The translations under genes were made by a program, and so were the position numbers. Positions 17,197 to 26,740 of a stretch of 64,000 nt of DNA are shown here, one piece after another. This stretch comes from an uncultured beta proteobacterium (GTDB lineage: Bacteria; Pseudomonadota; Gammaproteobacteria; Burkholderiales; Burkholderiaceae_C): the NCBI GenBank assembly GCA_903897925.1, contig CAIUDG010000080.1:62001-126000 (forward strand). Reading direction: 5' to 3'. Position 1 is the first letter of the stretch, and each line of letters opens with the position of its first letter. The notes beneath the pieces were generated by a model. That model was not told where the DNA came from, made no database searches, and worked only from the letters and a program-made list of their open reading frames with translations.

Positions 17197-20100
17197 TTAA
17201 AAATACCTTCGATAGCGCAGGGCCAGCGTTTGCCCCGGGGTATTTCCAACGCTGAGGTCGTTATTTTTGTGAAGCTCGAGGTACAGCCGGTCGCGCCCGA
17301 GGGCCGAGCCGGCGATGCCAATGCCAGACTCCCAGCCACTGGCGCCCTGGTCGTTCTGGCTCAGGCAGGTATCCAGAAAAGGCCGCCAGGCGGCACTGTA
17401 GGGTGCCGTTGAATCGATGCCCATCAGGTTGCTGCCCATGTCGACACAGGCGCTCAGTGTGGTGGCATTGGCCGGAATATAAAAGCTGCCCAGATCAGTC
17501 ATGGTTGTCAGTTGCCGGGTTGACGCAATCAGGCGCAGGCGCCAATCCGGGTAGTCCAGTCGTATACGGTAGTCTGCCTCGATATCCAGCGCATTGCCAC
17601 TGGCCCACAGGTCGCCTTGTGCGGAGTAGTAGTCCGATTGGCGCAGGCTGAGGTGCAGGTATTCTCGCTTGCTTAGGGCGTATCCAAGGGCTGCGTACAG
17701 ATCATTTTCGTAGCCGCCCAGGCGAATCGGCAGACTCAGGCTGGAGCTGGCCCCGAAGTCTAGCCCGAATTCGAGGTTCCAACGCGCATCCAATGCCTGT
17801 TCGCGCGCCAAATGCATGCCCCAGACCGGCTGCAGGCTGTTGCGCTGAAACACCGCCAGGGTGGTGCTCGACAGGCCGTCCACCCAGCGCAGCTGGGCCT
17901 GGGTCAGGCGTTCGGAGTCTGGTACCGGCGTCAGAAAGTCCGGCTGCTGGTAGTGCATGGTGCCGAGCTCGGAGCTCAGCTTGAGTTGCAGTTGATCACT
18001 CAGCGCGAGCCGGGTTTCTGCCTGCAGCGTCTGGATTTGCAGGGCGCCGGACTGGCGCTGGTTGTAGGACTGGCTGGCGATGTCTTCGCTGCTCCAGCCG
18101 ATTTGTACGTAGTCGGCGTAGAGCGGCAGGTGCTGCGCCATGTGCGCCATGGTGCTGTCCAGGTCTTTGCCGTGTTCCAGCGCCTGGAAGCTGCCATCCA
18201 GCGCCTGGGTGTGCCGGCCGAGCTGTTCGGCCATGTCGTAGCGGCTGTCGCTGGGCAGCTCCGGGCTGTCCTGGTCCAGCAGTTGTTGCATCGCCGTCTG
18301 GTCGTGGAATTGCAGGGCGATCTGGGCCTGCGCCCAGGCCGGTGCCTGGTTGCTGTTTTGCTGCACAAATTGTTGCCACATCCAGCTGCGCGCATTGGCG
18401 TACTGGTTGGCGCCCAGGGCCCAGCCCAGTACCAGCACGGCGCTTTCGTGGTCCAGTGGCGCCTGGGCCGGCGGCTCGACCAACTGGCGCACCAGCCGCA
18501 GCGCCGGATCGTCGGGCCGGTTCAGCAGCATCAGGCGCGCCAGTGCCAGCAGTTCGGGCGGGCGCTGCTGGTGCAGGTCGGGCGCCTGCTCGGCATAGGC
18601 GCTGTGCAGCAGCTGCCAGGCGTGGCGGCGCACCCGCTCGGCGATGCCGCTGCGGCCGTAGGCCTGCAGTGCGTCGGCGTAGTTCAGCAACAGCAGCGGG
18701 TCGCTGCGGTCCAGCGTCAATTGCTTCTGGTACCAGTACAGGGCCGCCTGTGCATGGCCCAGCAACTGATGGCCGGCCGCATAGGCGGGCCAGAATTCGG
18801 CTTGCGTTTGCGCCACTTGTGCGTGTGCCTGCAGGGCTTGCTGCAGCGGCCCCAGGCGTTGCTGGTTGATCAGGAACCAGAGTGCCGCCAGCGCCACGTC
18901 TTTGCTCTCGGGGCTGAGGCCTTGCGCGTGTTCCAGGTCGGCCCAGGCCAGCGCATTTTTCTGCTGGCGCTGGTAGTAGCTGGCGCGCAATAGCAGGAAG
19001 TTGCTGTCGCCCTCGGCCTGCGCCAGCTGGGCTTTCTGCAAGTGCTGCAAAGTGCGCTCCAGGGCGGCGTCATCGCCGGCCGCGGCCTCGGTGTAGAGCA
19101 CGCTCATCAGGTCTTCCAGGTGGCCGAATTGGTCGTAGGCCTGCAGGCCCAGGCGGATGGCTTCTTCGGGCTGCTCGGTGCGCAGCAACTGGACCAGCCG
19201 GCTCCAGTCATCGGCGTTGGCATGGGCTTGCTGGATCTGCTGGCGATAGACGCGTTCGGCGGTGGCTACGTCGTTCAGGCGCCAGGCGACTTGTCCCAGC
19301 AGGTCCCAGAAATCGGTGGCGTCGGCGGCGACGCCGGGCGCCACCCGCAGCAGCAGGTCGCGCGCCTGTTCCAGACAGTCCCAGCGGATCAGCGCAGTGG
19401 CACTTTCCAGCACCCAATCCACCGACACCGGTTGCAGCACCGCGCGTTCTACCGACAGCAGCACGGTGCGGCCGACATCGCCGGCATTTTCGGCCAGCCG
19501 GGCGGCGTTTTCGAGCAGCGCCGGGTCATGGTAGCGGCGGTATTGTTGTTCGAAAAATACCGAACCCTGGGCCGGTTCGGCGCGTTGTTCATACAGGCTC
19601 AGCACATCGTTCCATTGCTGGGCGCTGAGGTGCTCGGTGTCGGCTTTGATGGCCCAGGCTTGCAGTACCGGTGTGCTGTCGTCGAGCAGGGGCGCGAGCT
19701 GGGTCAGGGCATCCAGCGTGGCGGGGCTGTGGTCGCCCATCTGGAACAACGCGCTCCACTGCTGTGCCGCCACTTCGGGTTGCTGGGTCCAGCTGGCGAC
19801 TTGCGCCAGGCGCAGCCGCCAGTGCGCATCGCCAGGGGCTTGGCGCACCGCTTGCTGGGCGATGGCAAAGGCGCGCGCCTGGTTGCCGACTTCCAGTTCG
19901 GCCTGGTAGGCCAGCGCAAAGTCGCTCGCGTTGTAGGCGCGAAATTGGGGCGTTTGCGGCGCGTTGTCGGCGCTGCCGCTGGCGGGACCGGCCAGCGCCA
20001 GTGCGGGCGCTGCCAGGCCGGTCAGCGAAAGACAGAGCAGTGCCAGGCTGCGCCGCAGCCAGCCGCAGCCCCGTGTCAGGTGCGCGCGCGCTGCGCTCAT
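17197..20100 (-). CDS. pelB: PelB C-terminal part: periplasmic TPR scaffold plus outer-membrane beta-barrel
   Basis: 967-residue protein with its own N-terminal signal sequence (basic region then LALLCLSLTGLAAPALALA, cleavage near residue 37). Many alpha-helical TPR-like repeats span about residues 55-640. A C-terminal segment of about 300 residues rich in alternating aromatic/polar strands ends ...LALRYRRYF, a typical outer-membrane barrel terminus. This corresponds to the export porin of Pel. P. aeruginosa PelB is a single protein of about 1193 residues with an N-terminal membrane anchor; here the anchor portion is a separate gene immediately upstream, joined by an ATGA overlap (20097-20100). 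The ATG at 20100 begins the signal peptide; longer in-frame readings lack any homology pattern. Confidence 0.88.
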   Translation of the reverse strand: MSAARAHLTRGCGWLRRSLALLCLSLTGLAAPALALAGPASGSADNAPQTPQFRAYNASDFALAYQAELEVGNQARAFAIAQQAVRQAPGDAHWRLRLAQVASWTQQPEVAAQQWSALFQMGDHSPATLDALTQLAPLLDDSTPVLQAWAIKADTEHLSAQQWNDVLSLYEQRAEPAQGSVFFEQQYRRYHDPALLENAARLAENAGDVGRTVLLSVERAVLQPVSVDWVLESATALIRWDCLEQARDLLLRVAPGVAADATDFWDLLGQVAWRLNDVATAERVYRQQIQQAHANADDWSRLVQLLRTEQPEEAIRLGLQAYDQFGHLEDLMSVLYTEAAAGDDAALERTLQHLQKAQLAQAEGDSNFLLLRASYYQRQQKNALAWADLEHAQGLSPESKDVALAALWFLINQQRLGPLQQALQAHAQVAQTQAEFWPAYAAGHQLLGHAQAALYWYQKQLTLDRSDPLLLLNYADALQAYGRSGIAERVRRHAWQLLHSAYAEQAPDLHQQRPPELLALARLMLLNRPDDPALRLVRQLVEPPAQAPLDHESAVLVLGWALGANQYANARSWMWQQFVQQNSNQAPAWAQAQIALQFHDQTAMQQLLDQDSPELPSDSRYDMAEQLGRHTQALDGSFQALEHGKDLDSTMAHMAQHLPLYADYVQIGWSSEDIASQSYNQRQSGALQIQTLQAETRLALSDQLQLKLSSELGTMHYQQPDFLTPVPDSERLTQAQLRWVDGLSSTTLAVFQRNSLQPVWGMHLAREQALDARWNLEFGLDFGASSSLSLPIRLGGYENDLYAALGYALSKREYLHLSLRQSDYYSAQGDLWASGNALDIEADYRIRLDYPDWRLRLIASTRQLTTMTDLGSFYIPANATTLSACVDMGSNLMGIDSTAPYSAAWRPFLDTCLSQNDQGASGWESGIGIAGSALGRDRLYLELHKNNDLSVGNTPGQTLALRYRRYF

Positions 20101-20990
20101 GGCCGGGACTCCTGCGGATGCGCTGCCACCAAGGCCCAGGCATAGTGCGCTGCCAGATCGGGATAGCCGGCGGCTTGCGCACTGCGCACCAGGTAGCGCA
20201 AGGTTGGCGCGTCGTCTTGCAAATCGCCGATTTCGCGCTCGGCAGACTCCATGGCGCGCGCAAACAGGCTGTCGGCCAGCAAGGCATTGACGCCGAGCTG
20301 GAACCACTGGCGTGCCGACTTTTGGTCGGGCGCCATGTGGCGCGCCGCAAAGTAGCATTGCGCGGCGGTTTCGAATTCGCCAGCGGCCAGGGCGCGGGCA
20401 CCGAAATCCAGCAGCGTGCCGGCGATGTCCATGTGGCTGTCCAGACGCTGCAAGAAGTCGATGCCGAGCTTGATTTCGCCGGCGTTCAGGGCTGCGTCGG
20501 CCAACAGCCGCAGCAGGCGCGGGTCGCTCAGGGTTTCAGCGGCGGCGGCGCGCACCATGTTGCGCATGCGTAACCGGATGGCGTTGCTGCGCTCTGCGCT
20601 GTGGCTTTCCCGCAGCGCCCGTTGATAGGCTTTCAGCAATATCAGGCGCACTTCACTGCGCTGGCGTGGGTCGCGGCTTTGCGCAAATTCGCTGAGCTGG
20701 GTTTCCAGATCCTCGAGCGTGCTTTCGTCTTGCAGCGTGCGGGCGACCAGGATGGCGACGTCGGCATTGTGCGGGTCGGAGTGGTGCAGATTTTCCAGGT
20801 AGGCCCAGGTCAGGCCGTCGTAGCGCGCCTGCGCGTAGAGCTTGCCAATCAGGAACTGGGGCGAAAACAGCAGCCAGAACAAAGCCAGCACAATGCAGGC
20901 GATCAGGAACAGCTGCAGATGGGAGACCAGCTGCAGACGGGGTATTTCCCCGTCAAGTCCTGCATATCGCGTCGAGCGTGCCGGCAACAT
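20097..20990 (-). CDS. pelB: PelB N-terminal part: inner-membrane-anchored TPR protein
   Basis: 297-residue protein with one transmembrane helix near the N-terminus (about residues 24-45, LFLIACIVLALFWLLF) and a periplasmic helical region of TPR-like repeats (about 60-290). This equals the N-terminal, inner-membrane-anchored portion of P. aeruginosa PelB. Together with the following gene the total is about 1264 residues, close to unsplit PelB. The ATG at 20990 overlaps the end of pelA by 38 bp; no other in-frame ATG precedes the membrane helix. The stop overlaps the start of the barrel gene as ATGA, so this is an organised gene split, not a random frameshift: the downstream product has gained its own signal peptide. 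Confidence 0.82.
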   Translation of the reverse strand: MLPARSTRYAGLDGEIPRLQLVSHLQLFLIACIVLALFWLLFSPQFLIGKLYAQARYDGLTWAYLENLHHSDPHNADVAILVARTLQDESTLEDLETQLSEFAQSRDPRQRSEVRLILLKAYQRALRESHSAERSNAIRLRMRNMVRAAAAETLSDPRLLRLLADAALNAGEIKLGIDFLQRLDSHMDIAGTLLDFGARALAAGEFETAAQCYFAARHMAPDQKSARQWFQLGVNALLADSLFARAMESAEREIGDLQDDAPTLRYLVRSAQAAGYPDLAAHYAWALVAAHPQESRP

Positions 20991-23793
20991 GTTGGGGTAT
21001 TTCGTAGTAGCTGAGTGCGCCCTCGTGGCGCACTGGAAGGATGTCCTGGTCGGCAAAACGGATGCTGCAGTTTTCGACATGGGACAGCGTTACCTGCAGC
21101 CCGACGTAGCCTTGCAGCTGCCAGTGCTGCTGGCCGGCCGTGCTGGCGTGGTGGGCAATGGCGGCATTGGCCGAGACCAGGGTCGGGCTGTTGTCGGGTA
21201 CGGCACGGAGTTGCAGTTCGGCATTGCCGGCATCCAGGTGCAGGTAGGAATAGTCGCTGACCGCACGGTACCCGGCCAGGTGCTGGCTGGTGGCCAGATC
21301 GGGCCAGCCCAGCGATTGCGGCAGGCGCAGGGTGCGCAGCGCGCCGGCGTCGCGGATGCGCCAGCCGCTGGCGCTTCGGGCAATGCTCAGGTCCTGAAAG
21401 TCCAGCACCTTGCGCGCGTAATCGGCAATGTGCACCGGCGTGCTTTCCTGTGCCAGGGCATAGCTGAATACTTTTTCCAGCGACTTCAGTCCGGCGCGCT
21501 TGCTGGCAATGAAGGTGTGGAAATAGATGTCCATCGGTTTGAGCCGGCGTGGCGTCTCGGTGAGTTCAAAGGTTTCTATAACGCGCTCGTAACCATAAAA
21601 CGGACCTTGCCAGTTGTGCGTGTAGATGTTGTCATTCTGGTTCGGCGCGTAGACCTGGAAGCCGCCCTGGCGCTGGATGCCCAGGCCGTCGATCTGTGTC
21701 AGGGTCGGACTGGAGCGCGTTGCCACGGTGGCACCGCCGTTCAGGTTCAGCACCTGCTTGCGCACCGTCATGCCCACCGCATCGCCAATCGGCACGCAGT
21801 CCCCGGTCCAGAGAAACACTTGCACCGCTTTGCCGGGCGGCGCCAGGCGCTGCTGGATGTAGTCGATGGAGCCGGCGACTTCGCGCTGCAGGTCAAACTG
21901 GTAGCCCGGGATGCGCAGGTTGTAGCCGCCGCTGACGGTGTCAGAGCCGACCTTGTACCAGTAGAACGGGTGCGAGTAGCTGTGCGAGCCGATCGCCACA
22001 TTGGGCGCCTGGAAAATATCGCGCGCCACCTGTTCCGCCAGCGCCGACATGCTCGGGTACAGGCCGGTCGGCGAGACTTCCGCTTCAATCACGGAAATCG
22101 TCATCGGCAGGGCGTAGCGCTTGACGATGCGGTCCCGCACCACCTCGCCGGCAATTGGCGCGTTGGGCAGTTCGGCGCGGCTGATGAAGCCGTCGCCGTC
22201 CATGTGCACCATCAGCATGCGGCGTCCGGTTTCGGTGCTGACGTCGGGCACTGGCATGTCGGGCAATTGCAGTGCTGCCTGGAAGAAGGCAAACGGGTCG
22301 ATGGTCCAGCGGCTGTCGATCAGGCCGGGCAGGTTGGCCACGGCATATTTGCCGACCGCGTAGCCGCCCCAGGGCGTGATGGCGGCGGCGACTTGTTGCC
22401 GGCTGCCCTGTTGCAAGGTCAGCAGTGCGGTTCCGGCGTGCAGGTGCAGCGGGAAAAAGTCGTCCACCACCGGACGCACTACCTGCTCATAGCCCATCAT
22501 GGGGGCTTGCTGAACGATGCGTACCGGGGCCCGGGTGGCGCTGTAGTTGTCCAGCGTCAGGCCAAATTCGGGGCCGGCCAGTGTGCGCAGCAATTCGGGG
22601 GCGGGGGCGATCAGCGCCACCGGCAAATGGTCGCGCTGTTGTTTGCGCAACCAGTTTTGCAAGCGCTGCATGCCGTCGGCCGAGGGCACGGTACTGAGCC
22701 ATACGGCGGCGCCGGCGTAACGCCCGGGCAGGGTGCCCTCGGGCAAATGGTTGACGTCGACAAATTCGGGCACATAGCCGAGGTAGCTCAGCGGCATCGA
22801 CAGAATGCGCACCGGCGCCAGCAGGGTCACGGCACGCTCGTCCTGCTGGTCGCCGTGTACCACCAGAATGCGGCGTGGCATGGCCTCGATGGCGCCGATG
22901 CCGACGCTGGCCAGGTCTGCGGTGCTGACCCAGGGGATGAAGCCGAGCGCGGCAATCTGCTGCGCCGTGCTGCGCGCCAACGGCCGCTCGGACGGCGCGA
23001 CGTAGTCAATCACCACCACTGGCAGCTGCCACTGGCTGCGGACTTGCTGCAGTTGCTGCAGCAGCCACTGCCGGTCCGCTGGCGGGACAGCGGAATACTG
23101 CGCCAGGCGCGCGTCGTAACGTTGAAACAGCGACTCGGCGACGACGGCGCTGACCAGTTCGTGGGTTTGTGCCAGCAGCTCAAAGCCCCGATTGAAAATC
23201 AGCCGTGCCTGCGGGAAGCGTTGCTTGAGCAGGGTGACCACGGCCACCAGGCCCTGCTGCTGGCGCTGCTGCGCCTGCGGCGTGCTGGCGAACAGGCGGT
23301 AGGAATCCAGGGTATCGAGAAAAAAGGCGCGATAACCGCTGTCCCACAGCGGGGTGATGATCTGGCTGACAAAAAACTCCGGCCAATCGGTGGCGGACTG
23401 GTCGATCAGCCGGCTGCCCCAGGCCGGGTTGTCGCCAAGCAGCCAGGCGTTGGGAATTTTGCCGGCATAGGCGCGCGATGGCTGCACCTCACCGACCGAG
23501 ACATAGGCCGCGAGCTGGGTTTGCGCTGTGCTGTACGGGGCCGGTTGCGGCACATGGTCCGGATCGACCACCACCGTGTCAAAGGCTTTCAGTTCAGACC
23601 ACGGTGGCTGCGCGCCGTAGTAGAAGGCAAATGCCGGTGCGGCGGGCGGCTCGGCGGCTTGCAGTGGCGCTAGCGGCGCCAGCAGCACCAGCAGCAGCAC
23701 CAGGCAGCCCAGCCCGGCGTGCAGGGCGCGCTGGGCAATGCCGATAAGCCAGCCCGGCCGGGCAGCTGGCGCGAAGCGGCGTGGCTGGCGCAT
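20953..23793 (-). CDS. pelA: Pel hydrolase/deacetylase PelA
   Basis: 946-residue periplasmic enzyme; P. aeruginosa PelA is 948 aa. A signal sequence (about 1-47, LVLLLVLLAPLAPLQA) precedes the GH166 glycoside-hydrolase domain. Its AESLFQRYD motif places Glu220 at the position of the catalytic Glu218 of PelA. A middle region follows, then the CE18-like deacetylase domain with HMDGDGF (530-536) and the metal-binding SHSYSHPF (His604, His608). PelA partially deacetylates Pel and can cleave it. The ATG at 23793 gives the expected length. It starts only 23 bp after the thyA stop, so transcription of pel may depend on the upstream genes. Confidence 0.95.
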   Translation of the reverse strand: MRQPRRFAPAARPGWLIGIAQRALHAGLGCLVLLLVLLAPLAPLQAAEPPAAPAFAFYYGAQPPWSELKAFDTVVVDPDHVPQPAPYSTAQTQLAAYVSVGEVQPSRAYAGKIPNAWLLGDNPAWGSRLIDQSATDWPEFFVSQIITPLWDSGYRAFFLDTLDSYRLFASTPQAQQRQQQGLVAVVTLLKQRFPQARLIFNRGFELLAQTHELVSAVVAESLFQRYDARLAQYSAVPPADRQWLLQQLQQVRSQWQLPVVVIDYVAPSERPLARSTAQQIAALGFIPWVSTADLASVGIGAIEAMPRRILVVHGDQQDERAVTLLAPVRILSMPLSYLGYVPEFVDVNHLPEGTLPGRYAGAAVWLSTVPSADGMQRLQNWLRKQQRDHLPVALIAPAPELLRTLAGPEFGLTLDNYSATRAPVRIVQQAPMMGYEQVVRPVVDDFFPLHLHAGTALLTLQQGSRQQVAAAITPWGGYAVGKYAVANLPGLIDSRWTIDPFAFFQAALQLPDMPVPDVSTETGRRMLMVHMDGDGFISRAELPNAPIAGEVVRDRIVKRYALPMTISVIEAEVSPTGLYPSMSALAEQVARDIFQAPNVAIGSHSYSHPFYWYKVGSDTVSGGYNLRIPGYQFDLQREVAGSIDYIQQRLAPPGKAVQVFLWTGDCVPIGDAVGMTVRKQVLNLNGGATVATRSSPTLTQIDGLGIQRQGGFQVYAPNQNDNIYTHNWQGPFYGYERVIETFELTETPRRLKPMDIYFHTFIASKRAGLKSLEKVFSYALAQESTPVHIADYARKVLDFQDLSIARSASGWRIRDAGALRTLRLPQSLGWPDLATSQHLAGYRAVSDYSYLHLDAGNAELQLRAVPDNSPTLVSANAAIAHHASTAGQQHWQLQGYVGLQVTLSHVENCSIRFADQDILPVRHEGALSYYEIPQHVAGTLDAICRT

Positions 23794-23816
23794 GGTGGCG
23801 TGTCGTGCAGCCAGGG

Positions 23817-24827
23817 TCAGACCGCCATCGGTGCCGTGATGGCCGGGTGGTGCTGATAGCCTTCCAGCGAAAAATCGGCGGGTTCGGCTTTCTCCAGCCA
23901 TTCGGGTTCGTAGCGGCGCGTCTGGGCGAAGGACGGAATGCGCTCCGACAGCACCAGGCGCGGCGCCGCGAAGGGCGCGCGCTGGAGCTGCTGTTGCAGC
24001 ATCGGCACGTGGTTTTCGTAGATGTGCGCGTCGCCAATGAAATAGGTGAACCAGCGCGGCGTGTAGCCGCTCAGGCGCGCCACCAGGTGCAGCAGTGCCG
24101 CGCCTTCGGTGAGGTTGAACGGCGTGCCCAGCCCGAGGTCGTTGCTGCGGATATAGAGCACCAGCGAGATTTCATTTTTTTCCTGGTTCACCAGGAACTG
24201 GTACAGCAGGTGGCAGGGCGGCAGGGCCATTTCGTCGAGCTGGGCCCAGTTCCAGCCGTGGAACAGAATGCGCCGGCTGCCCGGGTCTTGCATCAGTGTG
24301 TCCAGGCACTGGCGCAGCTGGTCAATCGCCTTGTAGAGCAATACCTTGCCGGGCGCGCCTGATGCGCCGGGTAAAGCAGGTGAGGCGGCGTCGTCGACCA
24401 CGCCGATCTGCCGGTAGCCCTGGGCCAGGGCGCTGCGGATTTGCTCCGGGCCCTGCGCGGTCTGTGCGTCGATCAGTTTGTAGGCTGGCCAGTCGCGCCA
24501 CTGCACGCCGTACACCGGCCCCAGGTCATCCTGGCCGAGCCGGTACGGGTTGTTCAGCCACTGGGTGTTTTCATTGGCGTTCTGGTCCCAGACCTTGCAG
24601 CCGAGCGCGCGGAAGTCTTGCGCACTGCGGTATCCGCGCAGAAAGCCCAGCATTTCACCGACCGCTGACTTGAACGCCAGTTTCTTGGTGGTGACCGCCG
24701 GAAAACCCTGCTGCAGATCGAAGCGCATCATGGCGCCGGGCAGGCTGCAGGTACGGATGCCGGTGCGGTTGTTCTGCCAGCTGCCGTTGTCAAAAATGTT
24801 CTGGACGAGGTCGAGGTACTGTTGCAT
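23817..24827 (-). CDS. thyA: Thymidylate synthase
   Basis: Converts dUMP and 5,10-methylene-tetrahydrofolate to dTMP and dihydrofolate. The product is 336 residues against 264 in E. coli. Family signatures are present: [29 protein letters not shown], the active-site cysteine at residue 205 in [11 protein letters not shown], and the C-terminal AMHLY-equivalent region. The extra length lies mainly at about residues 118-165, an insert with Ala/Gly/Pro-rich sequence ([14 protein letters not shown]) between the dUMP-binding loop and the core. The start [15 protein letters not shown] at 24827 is canonical. It lies 11 bp after the FAD oxidase stop and 23 bp before pelA. Confidence 0.96.
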   Translation of the reverse strand: MQQYLDLVQNIFDNGSWQNNRTGIRTCSLPGAMMRFDLQQGFPAVTTKKLAFKSAVGEMLGFLRGYRSAQDFRALGCKVWDQNANENTQWLNNPYRLGQDDLGPVYGVQWRDWPAYKLIDAQTAQGPEQIRSALAQGYRQIGVVDDAASPALPGASGAPGKVLLYKAIDQLRQCLDTLMQDPGSRRILFHGWNWAQLDEMALPPCHLLYQFLVNQEKNEISLVLYIRSNDLGLGTPFNLTEGAALLHLVARLSGYTPRWFTYFIGDAHIYENHVPMLQQQLQRAPFAAPRLVLSERIPSFAQTRRYEPEWLEKAEPADFSLEGYQHHPAITAPMAV

Positions 24828-24838
24828 GGTGGGGGTAG

Positions 24839-26269
24839 TCAGGGGGCCGGCGGCGTCAGCAGGCGGCCCGGGTTCATCCGGTTGTGGGGGTCGAGTGCGC
24901 GCTTGATGGAATGCATCCAGTCCAGGGCCACCGGCGATTTGTGCTGCACCAGTTTTTCGCGTTTCAGGCTGCCGATGCCATGCTCGGCGGAAATCGATCC
25001 CTGGTAGCGCGCCACCGCGTCGTACACCAGCGCATTGATGGGGCCTTCCTGGTCGCGCAAAAAGGCTTCGGCGTCGGCGCCGGCCGGGGCCTGCACATTG
25101 AAGTGCAGATTGCCGTCGCCCAGGTGGCCGTAGTTGACCAGGCGCGCGCCGGCGCAGGCCTGCTCTATGGCTGCCGCAGTTTCTTCGACGAAGGCTGGAA
25201 TGCTGGACACCGGCAGCGAGATATCGTGCTTGATGTTCAGTCCTTCCTGGGCCTGCGCCAGCGGAATGCTTTCGCGCACCTGCCACAGCTGGCGCGCCTG
25301 CGCCAGGCTGGCGGCGACCACGGCGTCGACCGCGCAGCCGTCCTGCAGCGCGTGTTCCAGCAGGCGTTCGAACAGCTGGCGCGCATGGTCTTCCGATTCG
25401 TGGTCGGCGTTTTCCAGCACCACGCAATAGGCGCTGCTGCCGTCAAACGGCACTGGCAGCTGGGCAAAGTGCTTGCGCACCAGGCCGAGCGCAAACTGGC
25501 CCATGACTTCAAAACCCGTGAGGCCGGAACCGAGTTGCTGCTGCGCCAGGCCCAGCAGGCGCACCGCGGCGGCCAGCGAAGGCACGGCGGCAAAGGCGGT
25601 CAGCGTGGCCACCGGCAGCGGGTAGAGCTTCATGGTGGCAGCGGTGATCACGCCCAGTGTGCCTTCGGAGCCGATGAACAGGTGGCGCAGGTCGTAACCG
25701 GTGTTGTCCTTGCGCAGGCCGCTCAGGCCTTGCCAGACCGCGCCTTCGGCATTCACCACTTCCAGGCCCAGGCACAGTTCGCGCGCGGTGCCGTAACGCA
25801 GCACCTGGGTGCCGCCAGCGTTGGTGGCCAGATTGCCGCCAATGGTGCAACTGCCTTGCGAGGCCAGGCTCAGCGGAAACAGGTAACCGGCGTCGGCACA
25901 GGCCTGTTGCAGGCTTTGCAGCACACAGCCGGCCTCTACGGTGACGGTCAGATTGGCCGGGTCAAGCCGGCGGATCCGCTGCATGCGCTGCAGGCTGAGC
26001 ACGATTTGGGTGCCGCTGGCGTCCGGGGTCGAGCCGACCACCATGCCGGTGTTACCGCCCTGCGGCACCAGGCTGACCTGGTGTTGGGCGCAGGCTTGCA
26101 CCACCTGGGCCACTTCTTCCGTGCTGCCAGGGCGCACCACAGCAAGGGCTTTGCCGCGTTCGCGCTTGCGCCAGTCTTGTTCCCAGGCGACCAGGTCGCC
26201 TTCGGTGAGCACATGGGCGGCGCCGACGCTGGCGCGCAGCTGCTCCAGAAATGCGTGGTAGCGGCTCAT
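24839..26269 (-). CDS. FAD-linked oxidase / D-2-hydroxyacid dehydrogenase-like protein
   Basis: 476-residue flavoprotein of the FAD_binding_4 (PCMH/VAO) family with a FAD-oxidase_C domain. The FAD-binding part shows VVPGST-like [25 protein letters not shown], and [16 protein letters not shown]. The C-terminal half has the metal/substrate motif [13 protein letters not shown] and ends with the [14 protein letters not shown] and [12 protein letters not shown] signatures. Relatives oxidise D-lactate, glycolate or D-2-hydroxyglutarate; the substrate cannot be decided here. The start overlaps the stop of the preceding DUF2069 gene (ATGA) and the stop is 11 bp before thyA. Confidence 0.9.
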   Translation of the reverse strand: MSRYHAFLEQLRASVGAAHVLTEGDLVAWEQDWRKRERGKALAVVRPGSTEEVAQVVQACAQHQVSLVPQGGNTGMVVGSTPDASGTQIVLSLQRMQRIRRLDPANLTVTVEAGCVLQSLQQACADAGYLFPLSLASQGSCTIGGNLATNAGGTQVLRYGTARELCLGLEVVNAEGAVWQGLSGLRKDNTGYDLRHLFIGSEGTLGVITAATMKLYPLPVATLTAFAAVPSLAAAVRLLGLAQQQLGSGLTGFEVMGQFALGLVRKHFAQLPVPFDGSSAYCVVLENADHESEDHARQLFERLLEHALQDGCAVDAVVAASLAQARQLWQVRESIPLAQAQEGLNIKHDISLPVSSIPAFVEETAAAIEQACAGARLVNYGHLGDGNLHFNVQAPAGADAEAFLRDQEGPINALVYDAVARYQGSISAEHGIGSLKREKLVQHKSPVALDWMHSIKRALDPHNRMNPGRLLTPPAP

Positions 26270-26718
26270 GGCGTGGCAATTTCCGGCGTGCCCGGGGCCT
26301 CGGTCGCCGCCGCCGCATCAGCAGAAGCGATCAGTTTGCCATTGCGCAGGCGCATGCGGATATGCAGGGTGCAGCTGACAAACAGCAGCAGGCAGAGCAG
26401 TGTTTCCAGCAGCGCCAGGTAGTTGCCCGGCGCGCGGTCGCTCCAGGCGCGCACCACGCCTTCAATGAAATAGAGCCAGACCATCAGGCTGAGCCAGCGG
26501 TAGGTGTACATGCGGTTTTTCAGCAGACCGGCCAGCGGCAGGCACAGCGGCAGCACCTTGAGTGCGATCCAGGAGCCGCCGGGGCGCAGCGGACTGAGCA
26601 GCAGCTCCCACAACAGGCCCAACACAATCAGGCCAAGCAGGCAGGACACGGAAAACCAGCGGCTGAGGGCAACCTGGCGGGAACTAAAATGGGGGAAGCG
26701 GGAGGGGCTGGTTTGCAT
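26266..26718 (-). CDS. DUF2069 family membrane protein
   Basis: 150-residue inner-membrane protein with four predicted helices (about 22-42, 48-62, 70-90, 97-118) and a charged/Ala-rich C-terminus. The pattern of short TM hairpins with YxxYRWLSLMVWLYFIEG matches DUF2069, whose function is unknown. The ATG at 26718 follows immediately on a divergent start region: the YihY-family gene begins 22 bp away on the other strand, so their promoters must overlap or lie inside each other's coding regions. It is the first gene of the long minus-strand run through thyA, pel and folA. Confidence 0.8.
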   Translation of the reverse strand: MQTSPSRFPHFSSRQVALSRWFSVSCLLGLIVLGLLWELLLSPLRPGGSWIALKVLPLCLPLAGLLKNRMYTYRWLSLMVWLYFIEGVVRAWSDRAPGNYLALLETLLCLLLFVSCTLHIRMRLRNGKLIASADAAAATEAPGTPEIATP

Positions 26719-26740
26719 GGCAGTGGCATCATACCGGTCT

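Noticed and set aside
20842-23673. Long plus-strand frame opposite pelA
   Set aside because: Antisense shadow of PelA, whose own motifs and length are convincing.
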